Part shown: piece after piece, positions 1 through 9,502 of the stretch
How the letters are laid out: every line of letters starts with the position of its first letter
Numbering within the stretch: the first letter of the stretch is position 1
Assembly: GCA_000621425.1 (NCBI GenBank)
Contig: KK211275.1
Span: 100,358-164,357 of the forward strand
Length of the DNA stretch: 64,000 nucleotides
Direction of reading: 5' to 3'
DNA from: Lachnospiraceae bacterium AB2028
Lineage (GTDB): Bacteria; Bacillota; Clostridia; Lachnospirales; Lachnospiraceae
Program-made: the position numbers and the translations under genes
Notes under the pieces: generated by a model
Database searches by the model: none
What the model was told of the DNA's origin: nothing
What the model saw: only the letters and a program-made list of their open reading frames with translations

Positions 1-576
1 GTGAAACAGGGCACCGCATTGGAGAAGGAGATAACGGTAGTGCTTACGGACCTTAATTTCCTGAAGGTGTCATTTACGATTGATGTTACGGAGAAGGAAA
101 ACTACGGAAGTGACGGAAATGATGATGTCAGGTTCATGATATCCCTTAATCCCGGGGAGAAGAAAAGGCCTTTGTCTGAAGTGGCCAGCGGCGGCGAGTT
201 GTCGCGTATCATGCTTGCCCTTAAAGCTGTGCTGGCTGACAAGGATGAGATAGGGACACTTATTTTTGATGAGATAGATACCGGTATATCCGGCAAAACA
301 GCATGGATGGTATCCGAAAAGATGGCGGCCATTGCCAAATCGCACCAGACCATATGCATTACGCATCTTCCACAGATTGCAGCCATGGCAGATACTCATT
401 TCTGCATCGAAAAGTCTGAAGTGGATGGAAGGACAGAGACTAACATAGGCAGGCTGGATGATGAACAGGCTCTTAATGAGCTTGCAAGGCTTTTGGGCGG
501 AGGCAGCATTACGGATACCGTTATGGCAAACGCAAGGGAGCTTAAGGCAGAGGCGGTCAGGGTGAAGGCTGGGTGA
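1..576 (+). CDS. recN: DNA repair protein RecN, C-terminal part (5' end outside window)
   Basis: RecN is an SMC-like ATPase that acts at double-strand breaks in the cytoplasm. The 191 visible residues are the C-terminal ATPase lobe: an ABC signature SGGELSR near residue 63, a Walker B LIFDEIDTG near 87 and the H-loop ITHLPQIAAMAD near 119. Family members are about 550 residues, so roughly two thirds of the gene lies before the window. The GTG at position 1 is therefore an internal codon, not a start. The stop TGA is at 574-576. No terminator is seen before the AT-rich gene that follows. Confidence 0.95.
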   Translation: MKQGTALEKEITVVLTDLNFLKVSFTIDVTEKENYGSDGNDDVRFMISLNPGEKKRPLSEVASGGELSRIMLALKAVLADKDEIGTLIFDEIDTGISGKTAWMVSEKMAAIAKSHQTICITHLPQIAAMADTHFCIEKSEVDGRTETNIGRLDDEQALNELARLLGGGSITDTVMANARELKAEAVRVKAG

Positions 577-587
577 ACACTTGCTTT

Positions 588-617
588 TACTGATTTTTCT
601 TTTGGATGTGCTAAAAT
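588..617 (+). promoter_or_regulatory. Possible extended -10 promoter for the membrane protein gene at 657
   Basis: TAAAAT at 612-617 is preceded by TG plus one base (609-611), giving an extended -10 element. TACTGA at 588-593 is a poor -35 match with 18 bp spacing. The start codon follows 39 bp later. Sequence match only. Confidence 0.3.
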
Positions 618-656
618 TTAGTAGCTGTGAGTTTATAGAATTAAAGAGGAAATATA

Positions 657-2294
657 ATGGAGCTTGATAAGAATAGGTTATTTAAAATTTTATTTCCATG
701 GGCAATAAGCCTAATTCCAGTGCTATTTGCTTTTTTTTGTTGTGTAATAAAGTCGGGTTATTTTGTCGACGAGTATTATTCCTATGGCTTTGCAAATAGT
801 TCTAAGGGGTTTAGTCTGATAGAAGTTTTTGATGGGAATCTTGTTGATAAAATCATAACAACAGATGATCTTGTCAGCTATATTACAGTGGATAGGGGAG
901 AGGCATTTTCATATGGCTTTATTTCAAGAAATTGTTCGGATGACATGACCCCGCCGTTGTATTTTTTTATCTTGCATACAATATGTTCTTTTTTTCCGGG
1001 GATGTTCTCAAAATGGTTTGGATTAGGTATTAATCTGGTTTCGTATTATTTCATTATGTTGTTCCTATATAAAACAGCTGATATCATTTTTCAAAGCAAA
1101 TGGGTATCAACAATAGTGGTGTTTTGCTATGGATTTAGCTTGGGGGGGTTAGATTGTGTTACATATATCAGAATGTATGCATTTGTAACAATGCTAACTG
1201 TTCTATTGACATATTTGGCGATGAAAAATATAGGTGAAGAAAAAAAATACTGTTCGATTTTAGTGGGTCTTGTAATCTATGTTGGATTTATGACTCAGTA
1301 TAATTTTGGAATTTACGCTTTTTTTGTATGTGCAACTACATGTATTGCGTTACTGTATCAAAGAAAATTTAAACAGTTATTAATTTGGGGCACAAGTTCA
1401 ATAACGGGTGTGCTACTTTTCCTGGTTACATGGCCTTCTTTTTGGCTTCAGACAACCAATATTTTAGTTGGCGAAAATAATTACAAACCAGATTTGGGTT
1501 TTTGGGGAACACTATACCGTTGGGTAAGCATATTATCAAATCGAGTAAAAATAGAAATGATTATTTTATGTATTCTTATTTGCGTAATAATAATTTTTAG
1601 ATGTGTTTTTAAAGTTAAGCCTGGTTTTATGAGTAATGGAGAGCATAAGCGGATAATGATTATAGAGTATTGTGTGCTGGCGGTTAGTTTTATTTTAGGG
1701 ATAGCTGTTATTACACATTTTTCACTTTTTTACACCGAACGGTATTGCTATATATTAATGCCGTTATTTGCTTTGTTGATGGGCTTGCCTTTAACTGTTT
1801 TTCATAAACAATACATCATATTTATGCAAATGAAGAAAAAGGTGATTAGCGTCAGTTATTTAGGTGCACTAATTGCTTTAGTAACGGTAATAGGCAGTGT
1901 AAGGTTTGATAAAATGTCTTTTTTGTATATGGAAAATCCAGAAAATCTTTCGGTTATAAAAAGTTTTGAATCATGCCCTTGCTTTTTTGTAAATACAAAT
2001 TACGCAAAGGCAATAACAGGCGCCTTTGATTATCTTGCTTTGTTTAGGGAGTTTTATGTAACTGATGAGCTTAACGCTGAGGCTTATCGTTCGTATGTTG
2101 GAAATTATGCTGTTAATGACGCAATCATTGTATTTGTTGACTTTGATCCTATTTTTTCTAGCGGTTTAGATGGAGATAAAGTGATAGTTGATTTTATAGG
2201 TGAGGGACTGTTTGATAATGCTATTGGAATAGTCGAACTGGATTCATCAAATGTCTACTTGTTATACAACGACGGCTATTTGAGCGATTTCTAA
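657..2294 (+). CDS. Polytopic GT-C-like membrane protein (paralogue of 33618-35261)
   Basis: A 545-residue integral membrane protein with about ten hydrophobic helices. An acidic VDEYYS motif follows the first helix near residue 38, where GT-C glycosyltransferases keep their catalytic Asp/Glu in the first external loop. It shares long stretches with the gene at 33618, for example the SFFPGM-SKWFGL segment near residue 110 and the ARNCS/DxTPPLYFFILHTIC region. The last 120 residues are soluble. AAAGAGGA at 643-650 supports the ATG. The gene is clearly more AT-rich than its neighbours recN and glgA, which suggests separate acquisition. Likely role, inferred: transfer of a sugar from a polyprenyl-phosphate donor outside the membrane. 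The acceptor is unknown. Confidence 0.65.
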   Translation: MELDKNRLFKILFPWAISLIPVLFAFFCCVIKSGYFVDEYYSYGFANSSKGFSLIEVFDGNLVDKIITTDDLVSYITVDRGEAFSYGFISRNCSDDMTPPLYFFILHTICSFFPGMFSKWFGLGINLVSYYFIMLFLYKTADIIFQSKWVSTIVVFCYGFSLGGLDCVTYIRMYAFVTMLTVLLTYLAMKNIGEEKKYCSILVGLVIYVGFMTQYNFGIYAFFVCATTCIALLYQRKFKQLLIWGTSSITGVLLFLVTWPSFWLQTTNILVGENNYKPDLGFWGTLYRWVSILSNRVKIEMIILCILICVIIIFRCVFKVKPGFMSNGEHKRIMIIEYCVLAVSFILGIAVITHFSLFYTERYCYILMPLFALLMGLPLTVFHKQYIIFMQMKKKVISVSYLGALIALVTVIGSVRFDKMSFLYMENPENLSVIKSFESCPCFFVNTNYAKAITGAFDYLALFREFYVTDELNAEAYRSYVGNYAVNDAIIVFVDFDPIFSSGLDGDKVIVDFIGEGLFDNAIGIVELDSSNVYLLYNDGYLSDF

Positions 2295-2360
2295 GCTATA
2301 TTTAGATGCGTTTGCCGTTGACTTTTCTATAGCATGGAAAGAGATATGCATATAAAATAC

Positions 2361-2389
2361 TTTAATAAATCAAGTATATATTATATAAT
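2361..2389 (+). promoter_or_regulatory. Possible sigma-A promoter upstream of glgA
   Basis: TTTAAT (2361-2366), 17 bp spacer, TATAAT (2384-2389). The -10 is perfect and the -35 weak. It would give a leader of about 95 nt containing the two hairpins at 2406-2463. Confidence 0.35.
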
Positions 2390-2405
2390 TATTTTTAGAC
2401 TATAT

Positions 2406-2463
2406 CGGCAATGGGGGGATTGTCGGATGAAATTTGAGGGGATGAGTCTTTTCCTAGACTCAT
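2406..2463 (+). promoter_or_regulatory. Two hairpins in the glgA leader
   Basis: First hairpin: CGGCAAT (2406-2412), a G6 loop, ATTGTCG (2419-2425) with one G-U pair. Second: ATGAGTC (2442-2448), an 8-nt loop, GACTCAT (2457-2463), perfect. The second ends 13 nt before the GGAGG of glgA. It matches no riboswitch class I know, and neither hairpin has a U-tract, so any regulatory role is inferred. Confidence 0.3.
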
Positions 2464-2491
2464 TTCGGAAGATACGGAGGGTTACAGCAAA

Positions 2492-3946
2492 ATGAAAAAC
2501 ATCTTATTTATCGCATCAGAGGGTGTTCCTTTTATCAAGACCGGAGGCCTTGCTGATGTAGTGGGTTCCCTGCCTAAGTGCGTTGACAAGCGCTACTTTG
2601 ATGTAAGGGTGATAATGCCTAAATATACCTGTATGAAGCAGGAGATGAAGGACCTGATGAAGTATAAGACGCACTTCTATATGGACTTTCATTGGAATAA
2701 CGAGTATGTAGGCATACTTGAGGCCGAGTATGACGGCGTGAAGTATTATTTCATAGATAATGAGATGATGTTCGGCGGATTTAAGCCTTACAGCGGAAAT
2801 GTTTATGATGATATCGTAAAGTTCTCATTCTTTTCAAAGGCGGCTCTTTCCGCAATCCCGCTTCTTGATTTTGAACCTGATCTTATCCATTGCCATGACT
2901 GGCAGACAGGACTTGTTCCCGTTTACCTTAAGGAGAGATTTTCTGACAATCCCATGTTCTCAAGAATGAAGTCAGTAATGACCATCCATAACCTTAAGTT
3001 TCAGGGCAAGTGGGATGTAAAGGATGTGCGTGATATAACAGGTATACCTGCAAGTTTCTTTACCCCGGATAAGCTGGAGGCGTATAAGGATGCAAACCTT
3101 TTAAAAGGCGGCCTGGTATATGCTGATGCTATAACCACTGTGAGTGATACTTATGCAGAGGAGATTAAGACTCCTTTCTATGGTGAAGGCCTTGACGGTC
3201 TGCTCAGAGCCCGTTCCGGCAGCTTAAGAGGTATCGTCAACGGTATCGATTATGAGGACTACGACCCTTCCAGGGATAAGTACATAGAGTATAAGTATGA
3301 CGCAAAGAATTTCCGCAAGGAAAAGATAAAGAATAAGAGGGCTCTCCAGAAGCAGCTGGGATTAGACCAGGATGACAAGGTCATGATGATCGGTATCGTA
3401 TCGAGACTTACCGACCAGAAGGGCTTTGACCTTATCGCATATATCATGGATGAGCTCTGTCAGGACGCCGTACAGATAGTTGTTCTGGGAACGGGCGAGG
3501 AGCGTTATGAGAATATGTTCCGCCACTTTGACTGGAAGTATGGCAATAAGGTATCGGCAAATATCTACTATTCCGAGGAGCTTTCACATAGGATATATGC
3601 AGCCTGTGATGCTTTCCTTATGCCCAGCCTTTTTGAGCCCTGCGGACTTTCACAGCTTATGGCTCTCAGATATGGCACAGTGCCTATCGTAAGAGAGACC
3701 GGCGGACTTAAGGATACAGTTCAGCCCTACAATGAATTTGACAGCACCGGTACAGGATTCTCATTTATGAACTACAATGCTCATGAGATGTTAGCATCAA
3801 TCAGGTATGCTGAGCGCATCTACTATGACAAGAGACGCGAGTGGAACAAGATGATAGACAGGGCTATGGCAGCAGATTTCTCATGGCATGTATCCGCTGA
3901 GAAGTACCAGGAGATGTACGACTGGCTGATAGGAGATAAGGCCTGA
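2492..3946 (+). CDS. glgA: Glycogen synthase (ADP-glucose, GT5)
   Basis: GlgA extends alpha-1,4-glucan chains from ADP-glucose in the cytoplasm. At 484 residues it has the normal bacterial length and begins directly with the GT5 domain. The N-terminal donor-binding motif KTGGLADVVGSLP is at residues 16-28, HCHDWQTGL near 136, and the C-terminal GT-B half carries SRLTDQKGFD near 305 and the FEPCGL motif near 385 with its conserved Glu. GGAGG at 2476-2480 sets the ATG. No other glycogen genes are nearby, so it appears to be a single-gene unit. Confidence 0.95.
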   Translation: MKNILFIASEGVPFIKTGGLADVVGSLPKCVDKRYFDVRVIMPKYTCMKQEMKDLMKYKTHFYMDFHWNNEYVGILEAEYDGVKYYFIDNEMMFGGFKPYSGNVYDDIVKFSFFSKAALSAIPLLDFEPDLIHCHDWQTGLVPVYLKERFSDNPMFSRMKSVMTIHNLKFQGKWDVKDVRDITGIPASFFTPDKLEAYKDANLLKGGLVYADAITTVSDTYAEEIKTPFYGEGLDGLLRARSGSLRGIVNGIDYEDYDPSRDKYIEYKYDAKNFRKEKIKNKRALQKQLGLDQDDKVMMIGIVSRLTDQKGFDLIAYIMDELCQDAVQIVVLGTGEERYENMFRHFDWKYGNKVSANIYYSEELSHRIYAACDAFLMPSLFEPCGLSQLMALRYGTVPIVRETGGLKDTVQPYNEFDSTGTGFSFMNYNAHEMLASIRYAERIYYDKRREWNKMIDRAMAADFSWHVSAEKYQEMYDWLIGDKA

Positions 3947-4044
3947 TACACAACTTCCGATAGCAGGTGACCTTTGAGCACAGGTTGGAGCAATTGCTGT
4001 TTCGGATGTGTGAAAGAATAGAACCTGCAACGAATAATGAAAAT

Positions 4045-4077
4045 ATGAGCCGGAAATCTATATGGTTTCCGGCTCAT
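4045..4077 (+). terminator. Inverted repeat after glgA, terminator-like
   Basis: A perfect 12-bp stem, ATGAGCCGGAAA (4045-4056) with TTTCCGGCTCAT (4066-4077), and a 9-nt loop. No T-tract follows, so it may act in 3'-end protection or weak termination rather than as a classic intrinsic terminator. Confidence 0.5.
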
Positions 4078-4150
4078 TATGTGTGATAATAAGGATTGTG
4101 TGCATCGAAAAAACGATCCGCAATAATAATTATTTTAAGTTGATGATAGT

Positions 4151-5944
4151 ATGGCATACGACGGAATTACGGTAGCGGCCGTTACCGATGAACTGAATAA
4201 AAAGCTGACCGGAGGCAGAGTATACAGGATAGCCCAGCCTGAGAGTGATGCACTTGTTCTGACCATCAGGGCACAGAGCGGCCAGTACCGGCTGCTGCTT
4301 TCGGCTGATGCATCCCTCCCCTTGGTTTATCTTACGGAAGAGAACAGGAAGAATCCACTTAACGCACCGGGATTCTGCATGCTGCTCAGGAAATATATCC
4401 AGAACGCAAAAATACTGGCGGTTACCCAGCCGGGGCTTGAACGCGTGATCCGCATTGAGATGGAACATATGGATGAAATGGGGGATATGCGCAAGCTCTG
4501 CCTCATTACGGAAATCATGGGGAAGCACAGCAATATCATACTTACGGATGATAATGATGAGATAATCGACAGTATAAAGCGTATCTCAAATCTTGTGAGT
4601 TCTGTCAGGGAAGTGCTGCCCGGCAGAAAATATTTCATACCGGAGACCAGAGGAAGGCTGGATCCAATGCAAGTTAAAGCCGGCGCCTTTCTGGATATGC
4701 CGGAATTGATGAATATGCCTGTTCACAAGGCTCTGACATCATATATAGGAATTTCCAACACTTCTGCAGCTGAATTTATAAGAATAGCAGGGGCCGATGG
4801 TGACAGGATAGTTAAGGACCTTAATGCTGATGAAAAGGAAAGTCTGGAAAGCGTTTTTTCATCGGCAATGGAAAAGATCCGTACCGGTGACTTTTCGCCG
4901 GTGGTCTATTATCAGGACAGTGTGCCTGCTGAGTATGCAGCTATTGATACGGGGATGTATCCGGAGAAGAAAACAGGCTATGGCATGTCGGAAACGCTGG
5001 AACTTTTCTACAGGGAAAAGGAACTCCATGTCCGCATCAGACAGAGAAGTGCAGAGCTCAGGCGTGCGGTACAGACTGCCACGGAGCGCGTATCTAAGAA
5101 ACTGGGGCTGCAGGAAAAGCAGTGCCGTGATACGGAAAAGAGGGAGAAAAACAGGCTTTACGGAGAGCTTATAAGGGCATATGCATATCAGATAGAGGAA
5201 GGTGCGAAAGTTTGCGTCTTGCAGGATTACAATACCGGTGAGAATGTAAGCATAAGTCTTGATCCTGCATTATCTCCCCAGGATAATGCAAATAAGTATT
5301 TTGATAAATACAAGAAGCAGAAAAGGACTTATGAGGCACTTTCAGTATATATACAGCAGTCCATGAAGGCACTCGAGCATCTTGAGAGCATACAGGTGGC
5401 GCTGGACCTGGCACAGAATGAGGATGACCTGAAGGAAATCAGACAAGAACTCAGTGAGGCCGGTTATATAAGTGCGGATAAGGGCGCACCAGGCAGGAAC
5501 GGCAAGTGCGCTTCCGGAAAGAATAAAGGGAAAAATGGGGGAGCAAAATCCAAGGGGCTTTGCTCTGCACCGTTACATTATGTGACGGAAGACGGATATC
5601 ATATTTATGTGGGCAAGAATAACCATCAGAATGAATATATAACATTTGAATTGGCAAACGGCGGAGATATGTGGTTCCATGCTAAGAAGATCCCCGGCTC
5701 CCATGTGGTCGTTAAGACTGACGGGACGGAACTTCCGGACAGTGTATATGAAACTGCGGCTGCGGTTGCGGCATATTATTCCAAAGCAGGAACCCAGGGC
5801 AAAGTGGATGTGGATTATACCATCAGAAAGAATCTGAAAAAGACACCCGGGGGAGCTCCGGGATTTGTGATCTATCATACCAACTATTCAATGACGGTGA
5901 AGCCGTCGCTTGAAGGAGTAAGGGTGGCGGAAGGCGGGCAGTAA
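4151..5944 (+). CDS. rqcH: RqcH (NFACT family), ribosome quality control protein
   Basis: RqcH binds stalled 50S subunits with peptidyl-tRNA and recruits tRNA-Ala to add C-terminal alanine tails. The 597-residue protein has the usual order: NFACT-N from residue 1 (MAYDGITVAAV start, typical of the family), helix-hairpin region, a charged coiled coil at about 280-430, and the NFACT-R domain after about 475 with DMWFHAKKIPGSHVV near 510 and a conserved tail ending in the YSMTVKPS segment. A Gly/Lys-rich linker around residues 440-475 is longer than usual. No strong Shine-Dalgarno is visible, but the family N-terminus fixes the start. It was formerly annotated as a fibronectin-binding protein. 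Confidence 0.9.
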   Translation: MAYDGITVAAVTDELNKKLTGGRVYRIAQPESDALVLTIRAQSGQYRLLLSADASLPLVYLTEENRKNPLNAPGFCMLLRKYIQNAKILAVTQPGLERVIRIEMEHMDEMGDMRKLCLITEIMGKHSNIILTDDNDEIIDSIKRISNLVSSVREVLPGRKYFIPETRGRLDPMQVKAGAFLDMPELMNMPVHKALTSYIGISNTSAAEFIRIAGADGDRIVKDLNADEKESLESVFSSAMEKIRTGDFSPVVYYQDSVPAEYAAIDTGMYPEKKTGYGMSETLELFYREKELHVRIRQRSAELRRAVQTATERVSKKLGLQEKQCRDTEKREKNRLYGELIRAYAYQIEEGAKVCVLQDYNTGENVSISLDPALSPQDNANKYFDKYKKQKRTYEALSVYIQQSMKALEHLESIQVALDLAQNEDDLKEIRQELSEAGYISADKGAPGRNGKCASGKNKGKNGGAKSKGLCSAPLHYVTEDGYHIYVGKNNHQNEYITFELANGGDMWFHAKKIPGSHVVVKTDGTELPDSVYETAAAVAAYYSKAGTQGKVDVDYTIRKNLKKTPGGAPGFVIYHTNYSMTVKPSLEGVRVAEGGQ

Positions 5945-6047
5945 AAAGAGTGATTCGTATTTTTTGATGGAAAAGCGTATAATAACGGAGTAAATAGATA
6001 CTGTTTTATCTGGATGCCAAGGATATACGACAGGATGGGACATTTTT

Positions 6048-7637
6048 ATGCAAGAAAAAAGGACTGGTCTGAAAATTCTCTTTTGTGTGTTATGGGGTAC
6101 AATTTTGATCTGGAGGCTGTATATTTATCTTACTTATTCTGTAAACTATACAGATGATGATCAGGCCCTTGTATGGTATGCAACTGTGCTTTTTGCACAT
6201 GGGCACTTTCCGGAGCCATGTTTTTTTGGACAGGATTACGGTGTTATGCTGGAGGCTTTATTGTCGGTGCCACTGTTTTGGCTAGGATGGCCACTAAATT
6301 ATGCTTTACCATTTACAACACTTGTTTTTAGTGTCCTGCCGTATTTGATTTGCAGTTTATGGCTGTGGATAAGAAAAAAGGAAAATCGGGCAGTTATAGT
6401 AATGATTATTCCGCTATGCCTTAGCTGGCAAATGGATGTTATCTGTACTATGCCACGTTTTTTTATATGTGGATATGCTTTTGCAACACTGGGCATGATT
6501 CTGTTTTGTGATGGTACTGCAGGACCTGGCAGATCGTTTTTGGGAGCATTATTGACCAGTGTTGGCTATGTGATTAACCCGTCTGTTATAGCCTTTTTGT
6601 GCATGATATCATTATATGTTTTATTATTTTTTAAGGAACAGAAGAAAAAAATCTTACCGATGACTGGCGGCTTTGCCATAGGTGCTTTTCTGCGCTTTCT
6701 CTGTTTGTTGTTTTATAAAATTCACCCGGAAAATAAATTATATTGGAGCATAAGCCGAGAGCTTAGTCTAAATGCTTTTAAGCTTAATATAGGCAGGGGG
6801 CCGACTTTGCTTAATGATTTTTTTGCAATTCCGAAGTGTGGTGTTGTTTTTATTCCTGTAATCATAGCTGGTATTGTTGCATATTATGGATATAAAAAGT
6901 GCTATAAAGCAATGATAATGTGGTTAGCTCTTGTTCTCGGGGTATTATTGCTTCTATTTATGAACAAGCTGGGTGAATTCATGCCGGATAGTTTGGTATA
7001 TAGTCAATCAAGGTTTTTTGTTTTTGTGGGGTATTTGCTAGCAACGGTTTTTGTGGTTGTCAGTTTTTTTGAGGAAAGTACCGAAAAGCTGGAACAAACA
7101 AGGTATTGGGTGATTGTATTTTGTTTTGTGTGCCTGTTTTTGACAATTTGTAGGTTTATTTTATTCAATATAAGCCTGGCTGATGAGGATAGCTATCTTT
7201 ATCACGATAGTGCTACTGATCACTCAGGTTTGAGTGTTGGATTGTTGCCAGTAAAGGATTTGATGGATCAGGCTGAAATTATTAATATGTTGGCTTTGCA
7301 GAATAATGTTGTGGCAGTAGCCCTGAGAAATGGGGTTACATGTGATCCTTATACCAAAGCCGTAAGATTGCCATATAAGAGTTTGGCATATGTATGCGAT
7401 TCTGTTTATTATTCTGAGCCGTATGAATTTTGTTTGCCTGTATATGATAGAAGAACATGGGTTTATCAGGATATGGACAAGGTTAAGACTGGTAATATGC
7501 TTCTAATCAGGTATCCGGTAAAAACTGAAGATGATGTTATGCTCGTAGAATTGAATGAACAAAGTCCAATTGACTGGTTTGCAAGCAACTTTGGGATGCA
7601 TAGAAGCTGGCTGGATTATCCGGTCGGGGAGTTTTGA
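6048..7637 (+). CDS. Polytopic GT-C-like membrane protein, ArnT/PMT type topology
   Basis: 529 residues with one N-terminal helix, then an external loop with YTDDDQALVWYAT near residue 33 and GQDYG near 62. A double Asp in this loop is the usual catalytic site of lipid-phosphate-sugar dependent GT-C enzymes. About ten further helices and a soluble tail of about 120 residues follow. The gene is AT-rich and sits alone between rqcH and the zinc-ribbon gene, both of normal base composition. Sugar and acceptor cannot be read from the sequence. An assignment to glycosyltransferase family 39 is plausible but unproven. Confidence 0.6.
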   Translation: MQEKRTGLKILFCVLWGTILIWRLYIYLTYSVNYTDDDQALVWYATVLFAHGHFPEPCFFGQDYGVMLEALLSVPLFWLGWPLNYALPFTTLVFSVLPYLICSLWLWIRKKENRAVIVMIIPLCLSWQMDVICTMPRFFICGYAFATLGMILFCDGTAGPGRSFLGALLTSVGYVINPSVIAFLCMISLYVLLFFKEQKKKILPMTGGFAIGAFLRFLCLLFYKIHPENKLYWSISRELSLNAFKLNIGRGPTLLNDFFAIPKCGVVFIPVIIAGIVAYYGYKKCYKAMIMWLALVLGVLLLLFMNKLGEFMPDSLVYSQSRFFVFVGYLLATVFVVVSFFEESTEKLEQTRYWVIVFCFVCLFLTICRFILFNISLADEDSYLYHDSATDHSGLSVGLLPVKDLMDQAEIINMLALQNNVVAVALRNGVTCDPYTKAVRLPYKSLAYVCDSVYYSEPYEFCLPVYDRRTWVYQDMDKVKTGNMLLIRYPVKTEDDVMLVELNEQSPIDWFASNFGMHRSWLDYPVGEF

Positions 7638-7656
7638 TCATCCGTTTATTTTTTAT

Positions 7657-7686
7657 TTGCGTTTGATATTTCAAAAATGCTATAAT
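7657..7686 (+). promoter_or_regulatory. Promoter for the zinc-ribbon protein gene
   Basis: TTGCGT (7657-7662), 18 bp spacer, perfect TATAAT (7681-7686). The start codon lies 46 bp downstream, with AGGGGG as ribosome binding site. Confidence 0.45.
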
Positions 7687-7731
7687 ACAGCCGTTGTGTA
7701 AAAGCACGCACTGAGTGTTCAGGGGGCAGAT

Positions 7732-8160
7732 ATGGGGTTTGAAGAGTCTTTTACAGCGTTTACGACCGGGGTTGGTGAGAAGTTTAAGGGCAATACCGAA
7801 GTCATGAAGCTTCGCAGTCAGATCAATTCTGAGCAGAAGCAGGTTGATGAGCTTTTCAAGAATCTGGGAAGAAAGTATTACGAGATGCATAAAGAGAGTG
7901 AGGTTTGCGATCCCAGCCTGCAGGAGACTGTCGATGCCATCCGTTTCCATGAGTCAAAGATTTTTGATATGGAAAAAAGGGCGAGCGAGATAAGACAGGC
8001 AACGGATGCAGTATCACTGACTCCACAGCCCGGAACTGAATACGGTGGGACGCCAAAAAGTACGGTTACGACAGGGCCGAACAGCTTCTGTACGAAGTGT
8101 GGTGCTCCCATAAAGCCGGAACAGGTTTTTTGTATAAAGTGCGGCAGTAAGCTGACATGA
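7732..8160 (+). CDS. Coiled-coil protein with C-terminal zinc ribbon
   Basis: A 142-residue soluble protein. Residues 1-90 are helical and charged (predicted coiled coil), then a Ser/Thr/Pro-rich linker. The end is a single zinc-ribbon with two CxxC knuckles (CTKCG near 121 and CIKCG near 134). Such zinc_ribbon_2 tails are common in Clostridia on small proteins of unknown job. The gene has its own promoter and is followed 35 bp later by the aminotransferase gene, possibly co-transcribed. No enzymatic motif is seen. Confidence 0.8.
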   Translation: MGFEESFTAFTTGVGEKFKGNTEVMKLRSQINSEQKQVDELFKNLGRKYYEMHKESEVCDPSLQETVDAIRFHESKIFDMEKRASEIRQATDAVSLTPQPGTEYGGTPKSTVTTGPNSFCTKCGAPIKPEQVFCIKCGSKLT

Positions 8161-8195
8161 AATAAATTTTAAGTTACTAACGGAGGAAGAAAACA

Positions 8196-9392
8196 ATGGC
8201 ATTGACATTATCAAAGAGATCAGAGCAGGTAAAGCCTTCATCTACGCTGGCTATTACCGCAAAAGCCAAGGAGCTTAAGGCTCAGGGCAGGGATGTAGTG
8301 GGTTTCGGCGCAGGTGAGCCGGATTTTGCAACACCTAAAAATATCTGTGATGCTGCCATTAAGGCCATTAATGATGGTTTTACAAAATATACTCCGGCTG
8401 CAGGAACAAATGAGCTTAAGGAAGCTATATGCAAAAAGTTTGAAACATTCAATCATCTGCATTATGAGCCGAATCAGATAATAATATCTAACGGCGGAAA
8501 GCACGCACTTACAAATATTTTTGATGCACTGCTTAATCCCGGCGATGAGGTTATCATTCCGGCTCCGTATTGGCTCAGTTACCCTGAGATGGTAAAGCTT
8601 TCGGATGGCGTTCCCGTAATTGTTTACAGCACAAAAGAGCAGGGCTATAAAGTGAGTGCGGAGCAGATTGCAGCAGCTGTTACGGATAAGACCAAGGCAC
8701 TGGTACTCAATACGCCTAATAATCCTACCGGTATGGTATACAGCAAGGCTGATCTGGAGGCCATTGCAAAGATTGCTATTGAGAAAGATTTCTATATTGT
8801 TGCTGATGAGATGTATGAGGCTCTTATCTATACAGGTGAAGAGCATGTAAGTATTGCATCTCTTGGAAAAGATATCTATGACCGTACCATTACTTGTAGC
8901 GGACTTTCAAAGAGCTATGCCATGACAGGATGGAGAGTAGGTTATGCAGGAGCTCCCTTGGAAATAACCAAGAGAATGAGCGCTATGCAGTCACATGCTA
9001 CCAGCAATGTAAACTCAATTGCACAGAAGGCTGCAGTTGAGGCACTTACAGGTCCTACTGATGAGATGGTAGCAATGAAGGCAGAGTTTGATCGCCGCAG
9101 GAAGTATATGTATGAGAGGCTTACAGCAATGCCTTTGTGTGAGTGCCTTGAGCCTGAGGGCGCTTTCTATGCATTCATAGACTTCAACGAGGCTTGTGAA
9201 AAGTCTTATAAGGGAGAAAAAATCGGCAGTGGTGCCAGGATGGCAGAGATACTGCTTAATGATTTCGATACAGCGGTAGTTCCTTGTGCAGATTTTGGAT
9301 ATCCTAATCACGTAAGGCTTTCTTATGCTATCAGCATGGAGCAGATAGAGAAGGGGCTGGATAGGATCGAGAAGTTTTTGAAGAGTCTGTGA
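8196..9392 (+). CDS. aspB: Aspartate aminotransferase, class I/II PLP enzyme
   Basis: It exchanges amino groups between aspartate and 2-oxoglutarate using PLP in the cytoplasm. The 398-residue protein is full length. The conserved NTPNNPTG is near residue 170, the DEMYE Asp/Tyr near 204, the PLP lysine in SGLSKSYAMTGWRVG near 239, and a C-terminal NHVRLSYA Arg that binds the substrate carboxylate near 375. These motifs fit the Ib aspartate aminotransferase subgroup. Specificity for a related amino acid cannot be excluded. GGAGG at 8181-8185 sets the start. A strong terminator follows. Confidence 0.88.
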   Translation: MALTLSKRSEQVKPSSTLAITAKAKELKAQGRDVVGFGAGEPDFATPKNICDAAIKAINDGFTKYTPAAGTNELKEAICKKFETFNHLHYEPNQIIISNGGKHALTNIFDALLNPGDEVIIPAPYWLSYPEMVKLSDGVPVIVYSTKEQGYKVSAEQIAAAVTDKTKALVLNTPNNPTGMVYSKADLEAIAKIAIEKDFYIVADEMYEALIYTGEEHVSIASLGKDIYDRTITCSGLSKSYAMTGWRVGYAGAPLEITKRMSAMQSHATSNVNSIAQKAAVEALTGPTDEMVAMKAEFDRRRKYMYERLTAMPLCECLEPEGAFYAFIDFNEACEKSYKGEKIGSGARMAEILLNDFDTAVVPCADFGYPNHVRLSYAISMEQIEKGLDRIEKFLKSL

Positions 9393-9440
9393 TAAATAAC
9401 TATGCGGACAGAGTAAATTGTCAGATAAATATGAAATTTT

Positions 9441-9472
9441 AAAACACCCGACATTTGTATGTCGGGTGTTTT
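9441..9472 (+). terminator. Intrinsic terminator after the aminotransferase gene
   Basis: A 14-bp perfect stem, AAAACACCCGACAT (9441-9454), loop TTGT, and ATGTCGGGTGTTTT (9459-9472). The A/T ends give a T4 tail and could make it bidirectional. Confidence 0.85.
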
Positions 9473-9502
9473 GCAAAGTAAGTAAAATGAAGAGAGGTTT
9501 CT

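Noticed and set aside
1..3. GTG as a start codon for a 191-residue protein
   Set aside because: RecN proteins are about 550 residues and the visible part begins within the family; the true start is before the window.
4130..5878. Several 80-130 codon open frames opposite rqcH
   Set aside because: Antisense shadows of a conserved gene with no start signals.
8238..8846. A 202-codon open frame opposite the aminotransferase gene
   Set aside because: Antisense to a fully supported gene, Cys/His/Ile-rich, no ribosome binding site; a frame shadow.
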